64,000 nt of DNA from Clarkia xantiana subsp. parviflora. Lineage: Eukaryota; Streptophyta; Magnoliopsida; Myrtales; Onagraceae. This document shows, piece after piece, positions 32,376-43,730 of this stretch. The stretch spans positions 23,723,001 through 23,787,000 of the forward strand of contig JAPTYO010000008.1 in NCBI GenBank assembly GCA_036873135.1, written 5' to 3'. Both the position numbers and the translations under genes were made by a program. The notes under the pieces were generated by a model that did not search any database, was not told where the DNA came from, and was given only the letters and a program-made list of their open reading frames with translations. The first letter of the stretch is position 1, and every line of letters begins with the position of its first letter.

Positions 32376-33938
32376 ATGGCTGGTGGTGGCAAGAAGAAGC
32401 AAGTCCAGGCCGGCAGTTCTCGCCCTGCTGGAACTGTGAATTCCGCGTTGCCGGAGCATGCTGCTGAACATGGTGAGCACCCTGCTGTTTCTCAGACAGG
32501 GGGGCATGGTGAAGATTATGAGGTCTCAGTCCGAGATACGGCGGTGAACAGGGAGGATATCCCAAGAAGGGAGGTGAATGCTCCTCCAAATCCGGTGGTG
32601 CACAGAGAGGAAATCCCGCGGAGGGAGGTAGGTGCTTCCTCGAACCTGGAGTTGGCTAAAGCTGTAGCAGATGCTATGCCCATGTTCTTGGCGGCCATGG
32701 AGGCTTTGCTGGACAAGAGAGAGGCTGCCAAGAGGGGAGAAGAGTTACCTCCACGGGAGGAGTTGCCTCCACCTCCTCCGAGGGAGGTTCAAGAGGAACA
32801 GGAGGTTCAGAGGAATAAGGGTGAGGAACCCGCGCACTCGGAAAAGTTCGTGGTCGACGGTCCTGGACCAGTGCAGCACATGACCATTCCCCTGAATAGC
32901 CCCATCACCCCCGATCAGGTGGTGAAAATCGTCAACATCTGCATGGGCGACCAGAAGCATATGACATCGGAGCTGAGGGACCGATCTACTCATCCTTTTG
33001 TTCCACGGCTGCTAGATACTGTCGCCCCGCCAGGGCTAGGTATTCCGACCATCAAGGAGTACGATGGTGAAGGAGACCCGGTCCGCCATGTTCAGAGGCA
33101 TGTCCATGCCTGTATGGGTAGGACCGCGAATGATGACCTCGTGTGTTCGCTGTTCCCGATCACATTGGGAGAAAGGGCCATGACGTGGTTTTTCAGCCTA
33201 CCGCCGGGAAGTATTACTTGCTGGGTTGATATGCATGATCGCTTCATCAAGCAATATCAGGGTCGTAGGCGCCTCTTGAAGAACGTGAGGTCCTTGACCC
33301 AGGTGGTGCAGAGATCTGACGAGTCGTTGGCGTATTACTACCAACGGTTCACTGCTAGTGCCGCGGAGATAGACGAGGAGATATCGCAGGGAGAGACCAT
33401 CCGCACCTTCCTTCGGAACCTAACTGCTCCGTATGGTTCTGATCTGATGCATAGTGTAGCCGCGAAGGCTGTGTGGAGTATGGAAGCCTTGCAAGCGAGG
33501 GTGAAGCAGCAAATCGACGTGCAAGAGTCGAAGATTGCTGCCGGAGAGCTTGATCCTCCGAAGTCCGGAAGAAGTAAGCCATCGTCCAAGCTGTCGGATG
33601 ATCGCAAAGGGAGCGACAAATCGGAGGGAAGTAGGAGCCGTGGTCGCCCCGACAGAAGGGAGGACAAGCGTCCTCCGAGGAAGGATAATCGAGAGGGTCG
33701 TAATGTTCCCCTCAACAGTTCGATGACCTCCGTGCTAGCGGTGATGGATCGGCAGGGTCTCGCCCGATACCCTCCGAGGAAAGAAGGTGAATTCTTGGGA
33801 GGTCGCTCTGATCGTTACTATCGGTACCACCGAGCTAATGGTCACGACACAGATAACTGTCGGGAGCTAAAGAAGGAGATAGAGAAGCTGATCCAGAAGG
33901 GGAAGCTTAAGGATTTTGTTGGTAGGGGACGGTGCTGA
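32376..33938 (+). CDS. gag: Element D Gag
   Basis: A 520-residue frame starting MAGGGKKKQ at the first ATG after the primer-binding site. After a variable Glu/Pro-rich third, the Gag core runs from about residue 205 (THPFVPRLLDTVAPPG, GDPVRHVQRHVHACMG, TWFFSLPPGSITCW) to about 395. An Arg/Lys/Ser-rich linker and the knuckle-like YRYHRANGHDTDNCRELKKE follow. The stop TGA at 33936-33938 sits inside an RS-rich stretch that continues in the same frame into protease, so it is a premature stop in a Gag-Pol polyprotein rather than a natural end. Confidence 0.9.
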   Translation: MAGGGKKKQVQAGSSRPAGTVNSALPEHAAEHGEHPAVSQTGGHGEDYEVSVRDTAVNREDIPRREVNAPPNPVVHREEIPRREVGASSNLELAKAVADAMPMFLAAMEALLDKREAAKRGEELPPREELPPPPPREVQEEQEVQRNKGEEPAHSEKFVVDGPGPVQHMTIPLNSPITPDQVVKIVNICMGDQKHMTSELRDRSTHPFVPRLLDTVAPPGLGIPTIKEYDGEGDPVRHVQRHVHACMGRTANDDLVCSLFPITLGERAMTWFFSLPPGSITCWVDMHDRFIKQYQGRRRLLKNVRSLTQVVQRSDESLAYYYQRFTASAAEIDEEISQGETIRTFLRNLTAPYGSDLMHSVAAKAVWSMEALQARVKQQIDVQESKIAAGELDPPKSGRSKPSSKLSDDRKGSDKSEGSRSRGRPDRREDKRPPRKDNREGRNVPLNSSMTSVLAVMDRQGLARYPPRKEGEFLGGRSDRYYRYHRANGHDTDNCRELKKEIEKLIQKGKLKDFVGRGRC

Positions 33939-36164
33939 TCCCGTTCCAAGACTCGATCGCGGTCCCGTTCCAAGTCCCGCGATCGATCTCCGAAGAAGAA
34001 GAAAGTTGAGCCAGAATCCTCCGGTGCCCGTAAGGAGAGGCAGGGAACCATTAACGTTATTCATGGAGGAATAGCGGCGGGAGGTGATACCTCCGCTTCT
34101 CGGGAGAATTATGCTTCCCGTATTTCTACTGCTGTGGTGCTAGGAAAGAGGTCCCGATCGTGGACTGTAAAGGAGGAAATTGTGATTTCTTTCTCAGCAG
34201 AGGACCTGATAGGCGTGGAGAGCCCCCATGATGACGCCTTGGTCGTGACCTTGGATGTGGATGGATTCGAGATGAAGCGGATCCTGATAGACGGAGGGAG
34301 CTCCTCCGACATTCTGTTCATGGACGCCCTAGAAGCCATGGGAAAGACGAAGATGGACTTGACGCAGGTGAACTTCCCGATGGTGGGATTCTTTGGTTCT
34401 ACTTCCTATCCGTTGGGAATGATTACCTTACCGGTGGAGTTCGGTAGTGGCTGGAAAGTGGAAAGGCGGAACGTGGATTTCGTAGTGGTAGAGTCTGCGG
34501 GGACTTACAATGCTATCATCGGGACGACCACCATCAACCCTCTCATGGCAGTCGCCTCGACCGTCCACCAGAAGATGAAGTTCCCGACTGAAAATGGGGT
34601 CGGGGAGGTCAAGGGTGACCAGGTGGCATCCAGAAGGTGTTATGTTAACGCCACTCGAAGGAGAAGGAGGGAAGCCATGGCTGTCCTTCAGACTGATGCC
34701 GATCCTCGAGAGGAGTTTGGGCGTCCCGCCCCCATGGAGGATCTGAAAGAGGTCGAGGTTGACGGACCTCAGAGGAAAGTGAAGATCGGGTCTGCTTTGT
34801 CGGAGGAACGAGCCCGAGAATTGATCGAGCTCCTGAAGGATTTTAAGGAGCTGTTTGCCTGGTCCCCGAGCGATATGCCAGGTATCATCCCCGACGTGAT
34901 AGTGCACGAGCTGAAGATTGATCCCGCGATCAAGCCTATCGTGCAAAAGAGGCGTCCGATGGGCGCGGATAAGAGGATCGCGATCCAGCAGGAGGTGGGC
35001 AGACTGCTCGATGCTGGGTTCATCAAGGAGCTCCGATTCCAGACTTGGGTCGCTAACCCGGTCTTGGTGAGGAAGAGTAACGGGAAGTGGCGGATGTGTG
35101 TCGATTTCCGCGACTTGAACAAGGCTTGCCCGAAAGACTGTTATCCACTCCCGAGAATAAACCAGCTGGTGGATGCCACGTCGGGACATGAGCTGCTGAG
35201 CTTCATGGACGCTTATTCCGGTTACAACCAGATTAAGATGGCGAAGGAGGATGCCCCCCACACAGCTTTCTATGCTGATAGTGATGTCTATCACTATGAC
35301 GTTATGCCCTTTGGGCTGATCAATGCGGGAGCAACTTACCAGAGGATGGTGAACAAGTTGTTCGGGTTCATGCTGGGAAAGACCATGGAGGCTTATGTGG
35401 ATGACATGCAGGTGAAGTCCCGACAGGCAGGAGACCATGTCCGCGACTTGGCAGTGGCGTTTGAGCGGATGAAGTTTCATCAGGTTCGCTTGAATCCGGA
35501 CAAGTGCGCTTTTGGAGTGAACTCGGGGAAGTTCCTGGGCTTTATGGTGAGCCAAAGAGGAATCGAGGTGAATCCTGAGAAGCTGAGAGCAATCGAGGAG
35601 ATGGAGTCTCCGAAAACCCATCGGGAGGTCCAGGTGCTGAATGGACGATTAGTCGCGATGAATCGTTTCCTATCCAAGGCGAGTGACCGAGCCATGCCAT
35701 TTTTTGATGTGGTAAGGGCCCACAGGAAGTTTGAATGGTCCGACAAGTGCGAGGAAGTATTTCAGGAGCTCAAGCAACACCTTCGTACCCTCCCGCCGTT
35801 GGCGAAGCCGGTTCCAGACGAGCCGCTTTATCTCTATTTGGTTGTTTCTGAAGTTACTGTTAGTTCTGTGTTAATAAAGATTGTCAAGCGCAACCAAGTT
35901 CCTGTTTATTTTTTAAGCAAGGCGTTTTCCAAATCTGAAATGAATTATCCCGCTATTGAGAAGTATCTCTTTGCGTTGATTATTGCTGCTCGAAAACTGA
36001 GGCCCTACTTCCATGCCCACGAGATTACGGTGTTAACTAATCAGCCCTTGAAGCACTTTTTGAACCGACCGGAGGCGTCGGGGAGATTGGTGAAATGGGC
36101 AGTTGAGCTTACGGAGTTCCGTATCCACTTCGCTCCGAGAACGGCTATTAAGGGCCAGGCATAG
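33939..36164 (+). pseudogene. pol: Element D pol, part 1: protease, RT, RNase H
   Basis: This continues the Gag frame. The first ATG, at 34134, is probably not a real start. Protease has ILIDGGSSSDILF at residues 50-62 of the frame from 34134. RT has WRMCVDFRDLNKACPKD, MPFGLINAGATYQR and the catalytic YVDDM at about residue 421. RNase H follows with VYFLSKAFSKSEMNYPAIEK. TAG at 36162-36164 falls within the tether that should read on into ADF, so it is a point mutation. It codes for proteinase and polymerase needed to mature particles and copy RNA into DNA. Confidence 0.9.
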
Positions 36165-37361
36165 GCAGATTTTATAGCAGAGTCTACAGCACCCGATCTG
36201 GAAGAAGCAGGTCCTGTAGAGGGAGCAACCATGGAGGTCCCGATAGCAGAACAGACAGAACAGCCAAATGAGGAGAACACCTGGGAAATGTACACTGATG
36301 GTTCATCAAGTGTAGAAGGATCGGGGGCAGGATTTGTATTGATACCACCCGGTGGAGGCGAGCCCTTGCGATATGCCTTGGCCTTGACGTTTAGGGCCAC
36401 CAACAATGAGGCTGAGTATGAGGCTCTCATCACGGGCCTTAAAATCGCCAAAGGTACGGGAGTTGAACATTTAAAGGTGAAGTGTGATGCTAGCCTGATC
36501 GTGAATCAAGTCCAGGGGAGTTACGAGGCGAAGAACCTGACAATGAGGAAGTATTTGCACGAGGTGCAGACTTTGAAGGGAAGCTTCAAAAGCTTCGACA
36601 TTGAAGCAATCCCGAGGGAAGAAAATGCGGAGGCAGACGCCTTAAGCAAGTTTGCCCTAGGCGTAGCCCCCGAGGAGAATCGGAAGGTACATTTTCTGGA
36701 GAGGGTAATTATCTCAACCATTGATCCGTCGGAGGTATGCGCTATTGAAGCAGGATCGGAGGAAGAGGAGAAACCCACATGGATGACCCCGATAGTCACA
36801 TACCTGACTACGGGGGCACTCCCCGATGATGAAGTGGCAGCTGTAAGGTTGCGTCGAATCGTGAGCAACTACGTGATGGTGGACAACCAGTTATACAAGA
36901 GGGGGCATGTAAAGCCTTTTCTGAAATGTGTGGCGGAGCCTGATACGAATCGGATCTTGAGAGAGTTACACGAAGGAGTCGCGGCCTGTCATGAAGGGGC
37001 CCGATCCATTGTGAGGAAAGCGTTGAATTTAGGCTACTATTGGCCTTCAATGAACAAGGAAGCGACAGCAATGGTCCAATCTTGTGATGCATGCCAGAGG
37101 TACGCTCCGAATATCGTGGCTCCTGCCGCGGACTTGATGTCCATCAGGAGTGCTTGGCCCTTCGCGCAGTGGGGCATCGACTTGGTGGGACCCCTTCCAC
37201 AAGCCAAAGGTCAATGCAAGTATTTACTCGTAGCCATTGATTACTTTTCGAAGTGGATAGAGGCTAAGGCATTGGCCAAGATGACGGGCAGCAGATCCTC
37301 AAGTTCTCCAGACTCAGATCATATCCCGGTACGGGGTTCCTCGAGTGCTGATCAGCGATAA
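36165..37361 (+). pseudogene. pol: Element D pol, part 2: second RNase H and integrase N-terminal half
   Basis: In the same frame as part 1. MYTDGSSSVEGSGAG, NNEAEYEALITGL and ENAEADALSKFAL mark the additional (archaeal-type) RNase H known from Tat elements. The integrase zinc finger follows with HEGVAACHEGARS and SCDACQRYAP, then the first catalytic Asp in WGIDLVGPLPQ. At about 37285 a frameshift turns the reading into a Ser-rich false tail ending at 37361. Confidence 0.9.
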
Positions 37362-38010
37362 TGGCCCTCCGTTCAATGGGGCTCAGTTGAAGGAGTATCT
37401 GGAGGAATTGAACATCGAGCATCGGACAGCTTCCGTCCATCATGCTCAGACTAATGGCCAAGTCGAGTCAGCCAACAAGATCGTGATGGATGGCTTGAAA
37501 AAGAGAGTCTACGCCTTGCAGGGTCATTGGCTAGATGAGCTTGAAAACATGTTTTGGGCTGTTAGAACAACACCCAAGCAATCGACGGGGGAGACTCCGT
37601 TTGGCATCGTTTATGGCACGGAGGCGGTTGCTCCCGTGGAGATAGCGGTGGCGTCTCACCGCAATAGGTATTATGAGCCTCTGACAAACGAGGAAATGAG
37701 ACGTCTGGACTTGGACTTGCTCGAAGAGAAGAGGTGGAAGGCTGATGAAGTTCAGGCTCGGATGCGTCTGGCAACAGCCAGGTACTATAATCGGCGGGTC
37801 AAGTCCCGACAATTCTTCGTTGGAGAACTTGTTTGGCGGAGGAATGAGTTCGTCCATCAAGATCAAATCAATAAGCTATCACCGAAATGGGAGGGACCTT
37901 ACAAGATCGTAGGGATGCCAGCCTCAAACGCGTACAAGTTAGAAGACCTTGATGGCAAGACGTTGAAACATTCTTTCAGTGGCCCACACTTGAAGAAGTA
38001 TCATGTTTGA
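37290..38010 (+). pseudogene. pol: Element D pol, part 3: integrase core and C-terminus
   Basis: After the frameshift the core continues with LISDNGPPFNGAQL (second Asp) and TNGQVESANKIVMDGLKKR (catalytic Glu). It ends through WRRNEFVHQDQINKLSPKWE, a typical C-terminal GPY-like region (GPYKIVG), and stops at 38010. Integrase inserts the DNA copy, making the 5-bp duplication. Confidence 0.9.
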
Positions 38011-38159
38011 TCCTAAGTCGCCTTAAGAGGTGCGTGATGTTAAGTCGCCGCGAATGGCGCAAGTTATCTATCGATTGATCCGATGTAAGCCAGCTTTGAG
38101 TTGTTTATGAATAAAAGAAGTTGCTTCCGATCAAATTGCTTTTAGATTTATTCTAACTG

Positions 38160-38720
38160 TTAGTAAGTCGTCCTGAAGGACGCGACAAAAGCCTTCCGAG
38201 GTACGATAAAAAGCCTTCCGAGGTACGATAAAAAGCCTTTCGAGGTACGAACAAAAGCCTTCCGAGGTAAGATAAAAAGCCTTCTGAGGTACGAACAAAA
38301 GCCTTACGAGGTATGAGTAAGTCGTCTTTATGATGCAACCAAAAAGCCTAGGTATGAATAAAATCCATAAGGGGTCCGCGTAAGTCGTCTTTATGATGTA
38401 GCAAAAAGCCTTAAGGGGTACGATTAAGTCGTCTGGAAAGACGCGATAAAAGCTTTAAGGGGTATGATTGAGTCGTCTAGAATGACGCGATAAAAAGCCT
38501 TAAAGGGTGCGAAAAAATCATCTTAAGTGATGTACAAAATTGCCTTGAACGGCATGGACGAGAAACCTTAAAGTGGTGAAGTCCCGAGGAAAACGTCGCG
38601 AAAGACGTGTGAAATTACATTAAATAATATGGACGAGAAACCTTAAGTGGTAAGTCCTTGTGAAGCATCGGAAGGGTGTATGAAGTCATCTTAACTGATG
38701 CATCAGAACGTTTTAAGTAA
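38160..38720. repeat. Degenerate tandem repeats after element D pol
   Basis: Six copies of a 22-24 bp unit (AAAAGCCTTCCGAGGTACGA) run from 38185 to 38325. They grade into a longer-period, looser repeat with AAGTCGTCTTTATGATG and CCTTAAGGGGTACGA up to about 38560, and weak copies to 38720. The array separates pol from the opposite-strand gene, as in Tat relatives. Confidence 0.85.
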
Positions 38721-38859
38721 CGAGTCAAGTTGCTTTAAGTAGTGCAATAATAATCAAGACTAAAGTAGATGAAAGGAATTTTTATAAGGGCTCGAAGGCC
38801 TAAAGGTTCCGATACAAGGAGTACAAAGAGGAAAATACAAGGACTTAAAGAATAAAGCA

Positions 38860-41503
38860 TTAAGCTTGGTCCTTGTTGGAAGTTGGGTCCTCAGCAGCTT
38901 TGGAGGGAGTAGGATTCGCGGGGTCCTGGGCAGAAGGCTCCGCAGTTTGTAGAGTCGGGTCCGCGGCACCTTCAGGGGCATCGGCCTCATCACTTTCCGC
39001 GGGGAGGCTAAAGTATTTCTCCGCGAAGGGGGCGAGGGTCTCGGACTTCTTGAAGTCAATGGCATCCCCGTATACCGTGTACAGCTCCTCGACGGCATTG
39101 AACAGAACGTTCTCTACCTCGGTTTTGCGGAACCCCACGGCATCCGCCTTGAAATCATCGGAGTTCCGATACTCCTCGCGACCCTCCTGGCGACCCTCCT
39201 CGCGACCTTGAGCCTTCGCCTCTGCCAGCCTGGCAGGAAATTCAGCCTTCTCGGCCTCAAGTCCCGCCTTAGCTTCTTCGAGAATGCTCTTCTCGAGGGC
39301 GAATTGCCTCTTCTCCGCCTCGTGCCGCTGCTGTTCCTCCTTGAGCATCCTCCGCTCCCGACGCAGCACGGCTTCATGATCATGGACCTGCTTTTGCAAG
39401 TCCATAGCCTTCTGGCCGAGGAGGGACTGCTCCTTAGCTATCTTCTCTCTTGCCGCCACAACGTCGGCAAGGTCCTCCTGGAGCTTGGCCAAGACTTTGG
39501 GGTCCGACCTGGCTTGCTCCTCCTCCAAAGCACCCTTCAGAGCAAGGATGTAACCAAAGCAGCGCTGTTGGTTCGCAGTTTCCTAAGGCAAAAGGAAAAG
39601 AGATTAAGGTCCGATAATTGAAGGCAAGAACAACGAAGGCAAGAATAAAAGCGAGAGTAAGTTTTACCTCCATCCGACGGATAGCCATGTCGCGAAGGTC
39701 CTCCTCGATATCTTCCCGTGCCAAGGAGATTGGGCGTCTCAAGGCTGGTGGAATTGACCCTGCCAGCAGATGCAGGGCCAATTCTGGCTGAAGGTCTCCT
39801 CGATGGAGTGGGACCCCTTGAAGAGACTCGATTGGGTTCCAGGGAACCGTCTCTTGATCGGGGGTGTAAACCTTGTAAAGGTTCCCATCCACGGGGAGAG
39901 GAGGGATGACCTTGGAAGCCTCAGTCGGAGGAGCCTCGGTCGGGGGCTCCGGAGTTGGAGAGCGCAGATCCAGGGGAGGACTCCGAGACACGTCCTCCAC
40001 AGTTGGCCTCGGAGGAGGGGGAAGCCTCCAAGTTGGTCACCTGACGGAACTGAGCTTCCGTCGGGGCATCCTCGGTCATTGGCTCCTGTGGAGTCGCAGC
40101 CCCTGCTGGAGTTGCAGCCTTCGTCGGAGTAAGAGCCTACGATGGACCTGCGGTTGCGGGACGAATGAAGTCAGGAAGTGTATTATTCGGGCACCAGATG
40201 ATACCTCGCGGGACGTGTTGGTCCTTTCCAAAGAAGTTGTAGTATCCCACCTTGAGGATGCGGGGGGTTTCTCTTCTAAGTATATATTTGATTTCTCGGA
40301 CCCGCGATTCCCGGTCAGCAGGGATAAACTCCTCGGGAACCAACCTTCTATATTTCTTAATAGCGTGGCGAACGCGCTTACCTTCCTCGGTAGTGGTGAC
40401 ACCGAAGGCTTTGTCTATCTCCTCTCTTCTGGCCCGCTTGGCCAACCCGACCTGCTCTTCGGTCGGAGGAGCTGCAGAAGAAGAGGCTCCCCTCTTCAAG
40501 GACTTCCTCTTTCGCTTGGAGGAGCCTTAGACAGCATCAGTCTCCCCCTGCTTCAACACGAGATGGGTCAGCAGAGATGCCTTCTTGGCTGCAAAAATGA
40601 AAATAAAAGGCAGTTAGAAGTGTTACCCAAAGAACCAGGTTGTCAGAAATTGAATCGAGGAGTTGGACCCCGATTTGGATCAGGTCCCCCTCCACGAACT
40701 TGTTGGCATCGAGGGGAGCGAAGGATTCCCCCCAACGGTAAAGCTGGACCAATTGAAGAGTGTTGAAGTCATCCTCGGTGTAGACTTCAAACTTGGGGGC
40801 AGGGTCCGCCACAACCTCCCATCGGGGCCATGGGATAGAGCTGTTTTGAACGAAGAAGTAGTACTTCTTCCATCCACTATTGTCGGACCCTGAATCACGA
40901 ATGAGCCCCCGATCTTTGTTAAACTTCCAGGTCTCGCCATCCCAGCCGAATCGAGAAAGCTGCTCCCTGGTCCATTTGGGGAGTCGGGGAGTGAAGGAAC
41001 AGACGCCAGCCTTGTTACACTTCATCCCGTAGAAGGTGCGGAAGAGCAGCAAGCTGAACGTCCATTGTTGGCGGAGGCACAGAACCTGGAAGGCGTTCCA
41101 CACGCGGATAGCGTGTGGGGAGAAGGTGGTTGGATGCGTCTGATAGAAGTTGCACATCTCAACCAGATTCCCGCAGAAAGGGAATCGGATCCCGGCATTT
41201 ATCAGCCCCGTGGAGATGAACACCTCTCCTTCTCGAGGACGGGTAACTATGTGTCTCCTCCTGGTGGTTGGTTGGGAATCATAGGGAAAGCGGGGTTCCC
41301 AGGCTGAAGTGATGCAGCCTTCCCGGAGAGCATCCTCGTACAAGGTCTCTGAGATTTCGTTAGTAGTAAGCTCAAAGGTAAAGGGGTTCCTTCCTCCGGA
41401 ACTGGCCTCGTCTAAAAACGGCCATAACAGGAAAACTTAGGAAAGGAAAAGAAGGTAATATCAGTAAATCACAGAGGCAAAGAAGGAAAACCTTACTAGA
41501 CAT
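38860..41503 (-). pseudogene. Element D opposite-strand spliced gene (Transposase_28-like and coiled coil)
   Basis: Starting at ATG 41503, a 7-nt exon (41503-41497) precedes a GT..AG intron (41496-41412). The frame then joins the long exon at 41411 with matching phase. The exon encodes GIRFPFCGNLVEMCNFYQTH, FSPHAIRVWNAFQVLC and KKYYFFVQNSSIPWP, the same pattern as element B exon 1. A second intron (donor GTAACA near 40628, acceptor TTTTTGCAG near 40595) leads to a basic segment (SSKRKRKSLKRG, preceded by a TAA) and VRHAIKKYRRLVPEEFIP. Later parts encode a Pro/Glu-rich segment (39990-39670), then a coiled coil from MEEEQARSDPKVL to a Pro/Ala/Glu-rich end at 38860. The TAA suggests this copy is broken. 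Function unknown. Confidence 0.65.
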
Positions 41504-42040
41504 AGTAGATGGTTGATCGGAGAAGACGAAGAAAGATCTTGACGGCTGGAGGCCTTGGATCACCGGAAAATCAGACGAAACTTGGAGAAAAAGCTTCGAG
41601 GTTGATTATGGCAGAGTTTCCAGAAATCAGAACGGTAGGGAAGAAGTGAATAGTGCCGGGGTTTTGGCTTTTATAGACAAAAGGACAACTGGACAGATTC
41701 AAATCTGGACCGTTGAAGATGAAACGACTCAATCTGGATCGCCGAGATTATAGGGGACAGTACGGAAGAGACGTTAGTGATGTCATATTGCTTTTTCAGA
41801 AAGTAACAGTCACGCCGGCTTAGGCGTCGTTTCATTATCCCTAGCATTTAATGGTGCAGTAACCGAGGAGTCTCCTCGGATTTGGCAACTGTCCTTGAAG
41901 TCTCGAGGAATTATGAGTGAGAAGCTCTGTAATTCAAGAGTTGTGCTCAAGGTAAAAGCCTCCGATGGTAATATCGGGAGGTCTGAAGATGAAAGCCTTC
42001 GACGATGAAGTCGGGAGGTCTGGAATTAGAAGACACGACG
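41504..42040. other. Non-coding region between opposite-strand gene and 3' LTR (element D)
   Basis: Includes the presumed promoter side of the opposite-strand gene. No clear TATA box is seen on the minus strand apart from a weak TATAAAAGC-like word near 41672. No other feature was recognised. Confidence 0.4.
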
Positions 42041-42050
42041 GACTGCAAGT

Positions 42051-42071
42051 CCCCCATGTCTTGGGGGCAAA
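42051..42071 (+). promoter_or_regulatory. Polypurine tract inside a hairpin (element D)
   Basis: CCCCCA (42051-42056) pairs with TGGGGG (42062-42067) within TTGGGGGCAAA, the polypurine tract that ends at the base before the 3' LTR. Confidence 0.65.
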
Positions 42072-42810
42072 TGATGGGTTCCGATGTAATCGTTAGCCCC
42101 GTTAACAATCAATAAACGGCGAGTAAGCCCAGTGGGCCTTGTGAAAGACCTTGAAGGTCCAGAAGCCCAGTATGAAGGGTCTCGACGAGATCGGTCCCGA
42201 TATATGAGCTGAATGCTCCCGACGAGAAGCCTCTGAGTAGGCCCCGATATGCCTTTGAGAAGGCCCCGATAATAAAGCCCCGAGAAAGCTGGCCCTGTCT
42301 CGTGAGACGAGGGGTCCTGGGTGGTGACCTAGAATGAGATAACTCTGGAGTCTCCGATATGGATTGGGACTTGTGATCAGAGGATATGACCAAGAAACCC
42401 GCCTACTAAATAGGGTAGTGGGGAAACGGTTGAGATACAGATAAACTCCCCCGAGATACGAAGGGCGTGCCCGAGATACACGGAGCGTGGGCGAGATACG
42501 CGGAGCGTGGGGCGAGATACACGGAATCCCGAACGAGATATACGGAACGTGGGTAAAATTGCCAGGCGCGTTTATAGGTAACTGAGGTAACTTCCCCTCT
42601 TATATAAAGGAGGAAGTTACCTCAGAAAACACACATTCTAATACGAACTTAGACTTTTTGCTATCCACCACATCGTTCATACTCTCATTTAAGCATCGGA
42701 GAGGGATTCTGGGTCACCACCCAGGTCATCCCCTTTTGCAGGATTACGCGGAGCCCAGGAGTTCAAGTTTTCCGTCAAGAACGTAACGGAGCTTCGACCG
42801 TGATCCAACA
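42072..42810 (+). repeat. 3' LTR of element D
   Basis: Aligns to the 5' LTR along its whole length with about 18 single-base differences. It is followed by CATAG and then LINE sequence. Confidence 0.95.
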
Positions 42811-42815
42811 CATAG

Positions 42816-43147
42816 GCTGGATGGTATGGATTGGGGTTGGCTCAATGGAGTTAGGGGAGGGAGTACGTAGGGTTGGTGGGTTTGTTATGGATCTTGAGAG
42901 TGTATGTGGGTGTTTGTGGTGTGGAAAGGGTCGGGAGTAGGGGTAGGTTGGGTATGGTGGCTATAAGATGGGTTGATGGTAGGGTATATTTGTGGGGGGT
43001 GAAGAAACATACTAGACACGTGGTTAGTCATGGCTCCAGAGTAAGCCTTAGGGTCATCGAGCTTCTTCCTCTCCTTCATGTACTCACTCCATTTCTTAAA
43101 AGGTTTTGCCACCTCTTGCTCCTTCTTCATATTTTCGATGTACCTCC
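42816..43147 (-). pseudogene. LINE ORF1, middle piece between elements D and E
   Basis: The minus strand reads RRYIENMKKEQEVAKPFKKW, SEYMKERKKLDDPKAYSG and a Pro/Thr/His-rich tract (PTPTPDPFHTTNTHIH). It is the low-complexity part of ORF1 downstream of the knuckle. It continues across element D to 31581, and across element E to 48676. Confidence 0.7.
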
Positions 43148-43517
43148 TGTTGACTTTAGCACAATCTGGGCTTGTTGGCTTATTTGAGATCAATGTTGGA
43201 ATGGGCTTGGCCCGTATTTTTGTTGGCTGGATGGATGGCTGTCGGTGCAATGGCCTTGGGCCTTGATTGTGGGTGAAGCCCAATTCGAGTATGCTGTGTT
43301 GGTTAAGTTGGAAGGTCACTTAAATTTATTTAAGGACTAATATGGAGGTTATACAAACTAGGGGACCCTTTGAGTTATTAACTCGGGACCCCGCCCTATA
43401 TATATGTGAGGATTAGGGTTCCGGCCTTAATCCGATGAGCCGCAAATCAGTTCAACCTTTCTTCTTCTTCTTCCCCTTTTCTGTCCAAAATTAGGGTTAG
43501 GGTTTCAGAAGTTTACA
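43148..43517 (+). repeat. 5' LTR of element E
   Basis: TGTTGACTTTAGCAC to GTTTACA. A TATA-like CCTATATATATG lies near 43393. The primer-binding site TGGTATCAGAGC starts at 43518. Confidence 0.95.
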
Positions 43518-43730
43518 TGGTATCAGAGCGAGCAAGCTCTGCTTGCTTTACGATCCAACCTCGCTTCATCTCCCTCCACATCCTCTAGCCTTTGATTCGT
43601 TACCTGATCGCGTTCGGGGTTTGTTTTTCAGTTCGTCTTCTCAAGAAGACGAATCGTCGCATCGCTTCCTGAAACGATTCATCTTCGCTGATTCAATTCA
43701 GCATCTTGCTATCTTCTCTCGTATTCTACC

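Larger units (their letters stand above)
31582..42810 (+). mobile_element. Element D, full-length Tat-lineage Gypsy retrotransposon
   Basis: The 11,229-bp element has LTRs of 740 and 739 bp, primer-binding site TTGGCGCCGTCTGTGGG, polypurine tract TTGGGGGCAAA and CATAG target duplication. Domain order is Gag, protease, RT, RNase H, second RNase H, integrase. The extra RNase H and the opposite-strand gene before the 3' LTR place it in the Tat lineage. By eye the LTRs differ at about 18 sites (roughly 2-3%). The sense coding frame is broken by two stops and one frameshift. Confidence 0.95.

Noticed and set aside
34428..35621. 397-residue open frame opposite the element D RT
   Set aside because: It lies fully antisense to clear protease and RT coding sequence and has His/Leu-rich shadow composition.
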